Made by a program: the position numbers and the translations under genes. A model generated the notes under the pieces. It worked only from the letters and a program-made list of their open reading frames with translations. It had not been told where the DNA came from and made no database searches. DNA of 8,057 nt from JARDZI01 sp041639705. GTDB lineage: Bacteria > Bacillota > Clostridia > Clostridiales > Caloramatoraceae. The stretch covers positions 1 through 8,057 of the forward strand of contig JBEQBT010000153.1 in the NCBI GenBank assembly GCA_041639705.1, read 5' to 3'. This document shows, in pieces, positions 1 through 4,860 of this stretch. Position 1 is the first letter of the stretch, and the number at the start of each line of letters is the position of its first letter.

Positions 1-624
1 TGACTGTTTCAAAAGTTTAAAAAATTCTCTTAAAAAAACTCCCCTTGGCATTAAAAAGGCAGCAGCCATATTATTAGCTTGCCATTCAACCCAGTCAAGT
101 TCTGAAAAATTTTCTGTATAGGTATCATTATCGTATCTGGTAATATCCATATCCTCTATAAAAGTTTTTAGACATTTAATATATTTATATTGAACGTTAT
201 CCTGTGCAGTATTGGGAAACCACTTATATTTTATAAACATGTCTTTGTGAAGTATCCAGTGGCCTAATTCATGGGATAAGGTAAACCGATATCTATGGTA
301 TAATTTTTTATCATTTATTAATGAGTTATCAATAATTATTGTGCTTTGTATAACCTCAATTTTTTTATTTTTCTCCTGGTATTTATCATATACTTCTACA
401 TACCCATCATCAAATATTGTCATTCCTAAAATAGACAAATCTGGTGTTAAATCTTTAAAATCTAATTCCAATTTATAATACGTCTCTATAATATGCTCAA
501 TAGGTACTTCTTTCCCTTTAATAGTTAACTGCTTATTATAGTTATTCAAAATATCAGTAGCAATACTGTCAATTTCATTTAAATTTATAATAGGCAACCC
601 ACTTTCTTTGACTCTAATATTCAA
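1..624 (-). CDS. ImmA/IrrE family metallopeptidase, C-terminus outside the window
   Basis: Predicted intracellular zinc metallopeptidase of the ImmA/IrrE (DUF955) family, whose members cleave a partner XRE repressor. I translated the minus strand from a TTG start; 208 codons stay open to the window edge. Residues 118-122 are HELGH, the zinc-binding HExxH motif. Residues 180-183 are EWQA, followed by NNMAAAFLMPR to residue 194; this is the family's third-ligand helix and LMP motif, with E180 as the likely third zinc ligand. The TTG start is chosen because AAGGTG lies 5 nt upstream, and no in-frame ATG precedes residue 68. The gene begins 9 nt after the XRE regulator stop, so the two form an operon in the repressor-then-protease order of ImmR/ImmA of ICEBs1. 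The cut end probably removes only the last part of the protein. Family assignment is firm; the repressor substrate is inferred from position. Confidence 0.93.
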   Translation of the reverse strand, partial: MNIRVKESGLPIINLNEIDSIATDILNNYNKQLTIKGKEVPIEHIIETYYKLELDFKDLTPDLSILGMTIFDDGYVEVYDKYQEKNKKIEVIQSTIIIDNSLINDKKLYHRYRFTLSHELGHWILHKDMFIKYKWFPNTAQDNVQYKYIKCLKTFIEDMDITRYDNDTYTENFSELDWVEWQANNMAAAFLMPRGVFLREFFKLLKQS

Positions 625-633
625 ATTATCACC

Positions 634-996
634 TTATTTATCAGTATTATATTTTTCTATTGCTTCTTTTATTACATCTATTGGAACATTGCTGTCCTTT
701 ACTTTGCGCAATAAGACTCTCGCATTTTCGTTATCAATTAAAAACTCTGATAAATCAGAGGGCACTGAATTCCTTGTAGCTCCAGCGAGATCAAATAAAT
801 AATATAGCTCATCATCTTTTATTACTAGGATTTTTGCTATTTCGTTTAATTTATCCTTATCTGGCGCATACCTCCTTCCTTTTTCAATATCGCTCATATA
901 GGATGGTGCAATATCCAGTTTTGCAGCCATATCCCTTAATGTTATTCCCTTTTCGATCCTTTTTGCTTTAATATATTCTCCAAAACTTGTATTCAT
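634..996 (-). CDS. XRE-family helix-turn-helix transcriptional regulator
   Basis: A 120-residue DNA-binding repressor of the XRE (Cro/CI) family. The N-terminal helix-turn-helix domain covers about residues 6-62. Residues 31-41 (PSYMSDIEKGR) form the recognition helix and the typical SxxExGxR-like end seen in regulators paired with ImmA/IrrE proteases. The C-terminal segment, with ARVLLRKVKD at residues 92-101, resembles the tail of the same subgroup. The ATG follows GCGAGG with a 5-nt gap, an adequate ribosome binding site. The protease gene follows immediately, so this protein is its likely cleavage target. A consensus-like promoter sits about 45-75 bases upstream of the start, and symmetric half-sites flank it, which fits autoregulation. 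Whether it also controls the adjacent toxin-antitoxin pair cannot be seen. Confidence 0.93.
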   Translation of the reverse strand: MNTSFGEYIKAKRIEKGITLRDMAAKLDIAPSYMSDIEKGRRYAPDKDKLNEIAKILVIKDDELYYLFDLAGATRNSVPSDLSEFLIDNENARVLLRKVKDSNVPIDVIKEAIEKYNTDK

Positions 997-1029
997 TTAA
1001 ACCTCGCTTCCACCTGTTCGCAATTAAGC

Positions 1030-1067
1030 TTACAAGTTAATATTATCATTATGTCTAAATTTTGTAA
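1030..1067. repeat. TTACAA/TTGTAA inverted half-sites spanning the regulator promoter
   Basis: Six-base arms TTACAA (1030-1035) and TTGTAA (1062-1067) are exact inverted repeats with centres 32 bases apart, about three helical turns. One arm overlaps the predicted -35 box and the other lies close to the expected transcription start. This arrangement suits a dimeric or tetrameric repressor such as the XRE protein encoded just downstream. In AT-rich DNA, six-base arms could arise by chance. Confidence 0.35.
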
Positions 1068-1068
1068 A
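1040..1068 (-). promoter_or_regulatory. predicted sigma-A promoter of the XRE-protease operon
   Basis: On the minus strand TTTACA (1068-1063) is followed after exactly 17 bases by TAATAT (1045-1040), each one mismatch from the vegetative consensus and at ideal spacing. It sits upstream of the XRE start codon at 996, leaving an untranslated leader of roughly 35 bases. It gives the regulator and protease their own transcription start, separate from the toxin-antitoxin genes upstream. Confidence 0.6.
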
Positions 1069-1085
1069 TAGAAAAACTATAATTT

Positions 1086-1117
1086 TTTTAATCAATATTC
1101 ATTAATACTGATTAAAA
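1086..1117. repeat. 14-bp palindrome over the end of darG
   Basis: Arms 1086-1099 and 1104-1117 pair over 14 positions around a 4-base loop. The single mismatch (A-C) on the plus strand becomes a G-U pair in minus-strand RNA. The darG stop codon (1114-1112) lies inside the stem. In the darG transcript the hairpin is followed by a run of A, with a run of five U only about ten bases later, so it is not a classical intrinsic terminator. It may still slow polymerase or protect the 3' end of the darTG message. Confidence 0.5.
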
Positions 1118-1819
1118 TAGACTCAATTGCTCTTGAATGATTAATTGTTCTTTGTAATTTTCAGTATTGTATTTACAATAAAAATAATTAAATATTTTTT
1201 CATAAGTTTTTTCTCCTATACCATCCAATGTGCTTATCTTCCAAAACCTGTTTATTGGAAGAATATTTTTAATATCTTCACTTTGTTTATTATTTAATTT
1301 CAATTCAGTTTTGAACTTTTCTAATTTTAAAGAATTAATCTCATCAACCATCTTTTTTTCTATACCTTCAGCATATTGCAGATCATCTAAGCAAATTATT
1401 ATTTCTATATCTTCAAGTTCATTGAAGTATTTTTCCATGACTGGTCTTACTAGTTCCCATTTCAGTCCACCATTGTTAGTACCCAGCTTTGGAAATGCAA
1501 TCGATGTAATGCTTGCCCTTTTATAGTTATGAGAAAAGTATTCTAATCCATCTTCTATCCACTCCATTTTAGATGGAGCTTTCCAGTGATTTTTAGTAGG
1601 AAAATTTAATATTTCAATTTTATCTAATTTATGCAATCTTGGTCTACCTATTTTGTATTCCCCATTATTACACATTTCTTTATACTTTTTAAACATTTCT
1701 GGATACCTTAATTTAAATTCCAATGCAATACCTGCACCCATAACTCCAAAGCAGTTTACTGTGTTTACTAAAGTTTTTGCATTAGTATTAAATACTGTCC
1801 CATTATAATACTTTAACAA
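1112..1819 (-). CDS. darG: DarG-like macro-domain antitoxin, DNA ADP-ribosyl glycohydrolase
   Basis: Predicted antitoxin that removes ADP-ribose from thymidine in DNA, reversing and probably also binding DarT. Residues 1-150 form a macro domain of the TARG1/DarG type. NTVNCFGVMGAGIA (19-32) is the ADP-ribose loop, and FPTKNHWK (73-80) holds the lysine that aligns by motif with the catalytic lysine of DarG. AFPKLGTNNGGLKWE (108-122) is the second ligand loop. The 85-residue tail is much shorter than in classical DarG (about 350 residues in total). It contains LDGIGEKTYEKIF (198-210), like a helix-hairpin-helix, and ends in QLSLF (231-235), a sliding-clamp binding consensus. The TTG start is supported by GGAGG at 1831-1827, 7 nt away and abutting the darT stop. 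The gene begins 12 nt after darT, in the usual toxin-antitoxin order. Family call firm; tail function inferred. Confidence 0.9.
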   Translation of the reverse strand: MLKYYNGTVFNTNAKTLVNTVNCFGVMGAGIALEFKLRYPEMFKKYKEMCNNGEYKIGRPRLHKLDKIEILNFPTKNHWKAPSKMEWIEDGLEYFSHNYKRASITSIAFPKLGTNNGGLKWELVRPVMEKYFNELEDIEIIICLDDLQYAEGIEKKMVDEINSLKLEKFKTELKLNNKQSEDIKNILPINRFWKISTLDGIGEKTYEKIFNYFYCKYNTENYKEQLIIQEQLSLF

Positions 1820-1826
1820 AATATTT

Positions 1827-1831
1827 CCTCC
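1827..1831 (-). promoter_or_regulatory. darG ribosome binding site adjoining the darT stop
   Basis: GGAGG directly follows the darT stop codon (1834-1832) and lies 7 nt before the TTG start of darG. Ribosomes finishing the toxin would be placed right at the antitoxin start, so translation of the two is probably coupled. The strong site offsets the weaker TTG start codon. Confidence 0.75.
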
Positions 1832-3214
1832 TTACCTAACAACAATTTCTTCAACGCATAAAATATTATTAAGATAGATCTTCATAATATCTCCACTTAA
1901 TGGTTTATAATTGAAAACTAATTTAGCATTGATAGCTTCTTCTAATCGGTCTGTTTCATTGTTTAATTCATTTTTAAATCTAATATCTAGTAGCTTATCA
2001 AGCAAATTTGTTTTCTTCTTACCCTTCCCATCTTCTATCTCATATGAAATACTATAATTCCATAATGGTCTTTTTAACCAAATTGTTAATGCCAATATAT
2101 TAGTTGAATAATCAATTTTATACTTTTTAATATAGTTATTATATCTCCAATCAATAATTAGCAAGTTATTTTTATCCGAAAAATAGTTTTCATTTACAAT
2201 GAATTTATCATTTTTTCCCCATAATCTAATAGCTTGTTTTAAATCAGCTTCTGATCTAAATATTATATTAGTAAGATATTTTAATTTTACTGGAGTTTTA
2301 CTTAGTAATTCAGCATGTCTTTTATTTATAATATAATCTCTAGCTTCAGGTTGAAACCAAGTACTATGGAATATACTTTCCCAATCCATGCCATTAAAGA
2401 ATTCTATAGTATTATCAATTGGTGAATTTGTAGCATTTCCATTGGAAAACAAAGTATCATTATCATAAATAAGTTCTTCAGAAAAAAGCAAGTAAACTGG
2501 GCGTGGTATATGTATTTTACTTGAATATTGAATAGGCTTAATACCTTCATTATCATACAATGTTGGTGTTTTTGGTCTATAATAAAATCTGGTACAGCTA
2601 TGCACAAATTCGTTTGCTTTATTAATAATTTCACTGTTTGCACCATCTAAAAATTGCATATTATTGTCTAGGCACAATTTTCTACCTGAAAGCTCACCAG
2701 CACGAAAAATTGATTTCAGATTAGTGAAATCAGTAAAATGCCACAGCCCTTGAAAATTATATTTTTCCTTTAATTCATTAATTTTTAACTTAATTTCACT
2801 TATATTTTCTTTATTAATACTATATTTAACTTTATATTTTTCTATATTGCTCTTTTGTTTTTCATCAACTTTTTTCTGTTTTATTTCTTCTTTTCGTTGA
2901 GCATCAATTACCTTCTGATTCTCTTCCTCTTTCTGAATGTCAATCTTTGCTTGTATAAATTTTTTTTGTTCATTTTCTTGTTTTACTTTTTTCTCTTTCT
3001 CGCAGAATTCCAAATATTCATTACATGTTTTGTAATCTTTATTTGAATGCTCCTTTTTGTAATAAAGTACCCTTCCAAAATCATAAAAATTAAATTCTAA
3101 CATACCTTGAGTTATAGTATCAACATTAATGCCACATTCATTAAGGTTTTTTACTATTACTTCCCCTAGATATTTGTGATACAAAGTATCTCCAATATTG
3201 ATGTTAGGAATCAT
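1832..3214 (-). CDS. darT: DarT-like toxin, DNA-thymidine ADP-ribosyltransferase with N-terminal extension
   Basis: Predicted toxin that transfers ADP-ribose from NAD+ to thymidine in single-stranded DNA and blocks replication. Numbering from the ATG at 3214 (460 residues), the DUF4433 ART domain covers about 155-345. WHFTDFTNLKSIF (158-170) is the NAD-binding start. RFYYRPKTPTLYDNEG (209-224) is the conserved Arg and proline loop. SNGNAT (257-262) is the GN turn. KRHAELLSKTPV (298-309) carries the likely catalytic Glu302. Unlike compact DarT (about 200 residues), it has an N-terminal 55-residue segment with GDTLYHKYLGEVIV, resembling SH3/Tudor-type folds, then a highly charged Lys/Glu coiled coil (about 65-155) and a C-terminal domain of about 115 residues. 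An in-frame GTG at 3250 would add 12 residues but has no ribosome binding site; GGGGGG lies 8 nt before the ATG. darG follows at once. Confidence 0.9.
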   Translation of the reverse strand: MIPNINIGDTLYHKYLGEVIVKNLNECGINVDTITQGMLEFNFYDFGRVLYYKKEHSNKDYKTCNEYLEFCEKEKKVKQENEQKKFIQAKIDIQKEEENQKVIDAQRKEEIKQKKVDEKQKSNIEKYKVKYSINKENISEIKLKINELKEKYNFQGLWHFTDFTNLKSIFRAGELSGRKLCLDNNMQFLDGANSEIINKANEFVHSCTRFYYRPKTPTLYDNEGIKPIQYSSKIHIPRPVYLLFSEELIYDNDTLFSNGNATNSPIDNTIEFFNGMDWESIFHSTWFQPEARDYIINKRHAELLSKTPVKLKYLTNIIFRSEADLKQAIRLWGKNDKFIVNENYFSDKNNLLIIDWRYNNYIKKYKIDYSTNILALTIWLKRPLWNYSISYEIEDGKGKKKTNLLDKLLDIRFKNELNNETDRLEEAINAKLVFNYKPLSGDIMKIYLNNILCVEEIVVR

Positions 3215-3222
3215 ATCATGTA

Positions 3223-3228
3223 CCCCCC
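3223..3228 (-). promoter_or_regulatory. atypical G6 ribosome binding site of darT
   Basis: Six consecutive G residues lie 8 nt before the ATG at 3214. They can pair with the CCUCC anti-Shine-Dalgarno only through a central G-U wobble, so they should be weaker than the perfect GGAGG of darG. They decide the start in favour of 3214, since the GTG at 3250 is preceded by an A/T-rich stretch with no complementarity. Weak toxin and strong antitoxin initiation fits the stoichiometry a toxin-antitoxin pair needs. Confidence 0.5.
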
Positions 3229-3250
3229 ATCTATTAAATATGTAACCCAC

Positions 3251-3472
3251 AAATTTTAAAAGGCATTCATCAAAAAATTTTGCCCATATTAACTTGATTA
3301 AAGCAACATAATTTTGTTAAAAAAAATTCAGAATAATGCTCATATCTTGCTTTAGTTGGGTTATATTAAACCTAATAAATGCATGCTTTGTATAATTAAT
3401 AACAACATATTTAAAAGAAGTTTAACTGCCACTGCTACTTTATTTTTAAATTTATTAATAAATTTCCCTCAT
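3251..3472. other. non-coding stretch upstream of darT
   Basis: About 220 A/T-rich bases lie between the decayed Lon-like gene and darT and should contain the darTG promoter. I found several partial -10-like boxes (for example TAATAT) but no -35/-10 pair with good spacing, so I do not place a promoter. A plus-strand open frame here has no ribosome binding site and no recognisable product. Confidence 0.5.
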
Positions 3473-3915
3473 CTATTCCAGCTCAAATATCTTCCTAGTC
3501 AGATCCTCCGGACTAACATAAAATATCAACGAAACCTTACTCTAAACCTCTAGTGATAGAGTAATTACATCAGGTTGATTTGAAATTGGCAAGTATATGA
3601 TCTTTGCTCCCTGCTCTATAATATAGCTTATTTTTTCATTTAAATTACTTACCTTTATAAGGTTCCCATTGACAGTAAAGCTCCCTATTACCACAGTTTT
3701 AGATTTTATAACCTTGCTTATAAAAATAGATATCATGCTTAAATAAAAAGCTACTCCAATTTCCTGTTACCCCCAGATGAATTTTCATCTATAAGCTGAG
3801 TTATATAATTGTATTCTTCTAACTTTGTCTTAACCCCCATATTGTTTGAATTCGCTTTAATGTAGTTGAATACATTTTTAATTGTATCCTTTGCTTCCGA
3901 AGAAGGTCTAACTTT
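3473..3915 (-). pseudogene. decayed C-terminal fragment of a BrxL-type Lon-like protease
   Basis: A broken remnant of the Lon-like proteolytic domain found in BrxL of BREX phage-defence systems. The first frame (3915 to about 3764) reads KVRPSSEAKDTIKNVFNYIK, then a segment ending in QLIDENSSGGNR, matching the region before the catalytic site of BrxL. After a frameshift at about 3758-3775 the second frame gives IGVAFYLSMISIF, then VVIGSFTVNGNLIKVSNL and EQGAKIIYLPISNQPDVITL, a clear Lon/BrxL core. An in-frame TAG at 3544-3542 interrupts it. The frame then continues with SKVSLIFYVSPEDLTRKIFE to a second TAG at 3475-3473, matching the usual BrxL end (a FYxDPxxAVFKAL-like segment). The N-terminal ATPase part was not found upstream. 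The 64-codon open frame 3736-3542 is only the surviving middle and is unlikely to be expressed. BrxL assignment is from memory of the family. Confidence 0.75.
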
Positions 3916-4048
3916 TCATTAAGGCTTACATTATAGAATTACGAAATTAAGTATTGCAGAAAATAAACAGGAAGTTTAATACTTTTTTAAAACTATTAAG
4001 AATACCTTTTTATAGCTACTATATATTTAAAGTTCTCAAGAATTTTAT

Positions 4049-4070
4049 CACTAGTGACGCTTGCCTAGTG
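4049..4070. repeat. CACTAG/CTAGTG inverted repeat
   Basis: CACTAG (4049-4054) and CTAGTG (4065-4070) are perfect six-base inverted arms around a 10-base, GC-richer loop. No T-run follows on either strand, so it does not look like an intrinsic terminator. It may be a protein site or mobile-element debris. Confidence 0.35.
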
Positions 4071-4359
4071 TATGTTTAATCTGAAACTTTATATAATTAG
4101 CCTTACCCCTTTTATTTCACTACATAAAAAATTATATCCAAGTTATTTAAACACATTTCTATAAATAAATATAATAAATGATGTAAAATCATTAAATAAA
4201 TGCCCTCTATAATAGTAACATGTTAGCATAATTCTCAATATTTCCCCAAATAATCCTAGTTCCATAATACTCCTGGCAATCCTACTCCACGAAGCCACTA
4301 ACCCGACTACACTTGCTTACACAGCTCTTCGTTAAAACCTTACATGAAAATTATTTTTT

Positions 4360-4432
4360 GCACATGCAACTGGCGGTTACTTCATAAGATTAATGACATT
4401 AGGAACTTATTTATAGTTACTTACTCATGTGC
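4360..4432. repeat. GCACATG/CATGTGC inverted repeat after the last operon gene
   Basis: Seven-base perfect inverted arms at 4360-4366 and 4426-4432, separated by 59 bases. They begin directly downstream of the stop codon of the 141-residue gene (4437-4435). On the plus strand the pair is preceded by a run of T and followed by TTTT. A smaller ATAAG/CTTAT pair sits inside. The long loop makes a terminator unlikely; processing signal or recombination scar are alternatives. Confidence 0.35.
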
Positions 4433-4434
4433 TT

Positions 4435-4860
4435 TTATATTGTTAATATACCTTCCTGTGTAATCTTTTTGAATTTTTCATCCAATTTCAAAAGTAATTT
4501 CACTGTTAGGCTTTCAAAACTATTATTATCCACTTCTTCTTTAATAAATGAAAAGCCCGTATTTGCCATATTTTGTGCAATTGTATAAACCTTTTCCTTG
4601 TCGGTTAACTCCTCAATCTTATCAAGTTCTGGTAATACAATTGAGTAAATTAGAGCCATATCCTCGTAATTCATATCCTTTTCAAGAAACAAAGCTTCCT
4701 TTATTCCTGTAAAGCTTGTTGGGCAATCTACTCCCAAGGTCATGGCGTACATAAATAAATCCTTTTGGTTATCAAATTTTAAATATTTATTACTTTTGTT
4801 AATTCCTCTTACAAATTCTATTTTATTTTTATCAACATATAATCTATCTTGATCCGCCAT
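4435..4860 (-). CDS. small acidic protein resembling DNA phosphorothioation-associated protein 4
   Basis: A 141-residue soluble protein encoded last in the helicase-ATPase operon. Near the N-terminus, YLKFDNQKDLFMYAMTLGVD resembles the opening of the Dnd-associated small protein family, where a phrase of the type KxxLFxxAAxLG recurs. A later stretch, KEKVYTIAQNMANTGFSFIK, resembles that family's alanine- and glycine-containing helix. No enzymatic motif, membrane segment or signal peptide is seen. The ATG at 4860 shares its A with the ATPase stop codon (TAATG), and GAGGTG lies 6 nt upstream; this beats the GTG three codons earlier, which would sit inside that site. Such coupling suggests a 1:1 partner of the ATPase. 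Family match is from memory and moderate; DndE is excluded by the lack of similarity. Confidence 0.75.
   Translation of the reverse strand: MADQDRLYVDKNKIEFVRGINKSNKYLKFDNQKDLFMYAMTLGVDCPTSFTGIKEALFLEKDMNYEDMALIYSIVLPELDKIEELTDKEKVYTIAQNMANTGFSFIKEEVDNNSFESLTVKLLLKLDEKFKKITQEGILTI

Larger units (their letters stand above)
3916..4434. other. 519-base region without a recognisable gene
   Basis: No open frame of convincing length, ribosome binding site or known RNA gene was found on either strand. Stops are frequent in all frames. One minus-strand frame stays open for about 57 codons (roughly 4316-4143) without a recognisable product. The segment 4258-4335 is clearly richer in G+C than its surroundings. 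Small inverted repeats occur at 4049-4070, 4177-4193 and 4360-4432. Its position between a decayed BrxL-like fragment and an intact operon suggests debris of deleted genes. Confidence 0.55.

Noticed and set aside
608..802. Plus-strand 64-codon open frame
   Set aside because: It lies antisense over the XRE gene, has no ribosome binding site and gives a hydrophobic, low-complexity product.
1010..1020. Possible LexA (SOS) box upstream of the XRE gene
   Set aside because: Only one half (CGAAC on the minus strand) is present; the second half reads GGAAG instead of GTTCG.
1230..1526. Plus-strand 98-codon open frame
   Set aside because: Antisense shadow of darG, rich in Ser, Leu and Phe as expected from reversed A/T-rich codons.
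2404..3046. Minus-strand 80-codon and plus-strand 63-codon frames
   Set aside because: Both lie inside darT; the plus-strand one is the Phe/Leu-rich antisense of the Lys/Glu coiled coil.
3356..3553. Plus-strand 65-codon frame
   Set aside because: No recognisable domain or ribosome binding site, and it overlaps the end of the decayed Lon-like gene in antisense.
4177..4193. Small AATGAT/ATCATT hairpin as a terminator
   Set aside because: Six A/T pairs only and no adjoining T-run; too weak to call in such A/T-rich DNA.
4258..4380. Possible group II intron end or domain V
   Set aside because: A GAGCTGTGTAAGC-like string recalls domain V, but no complementary strand forms the required hairpin and no intron protein is present.
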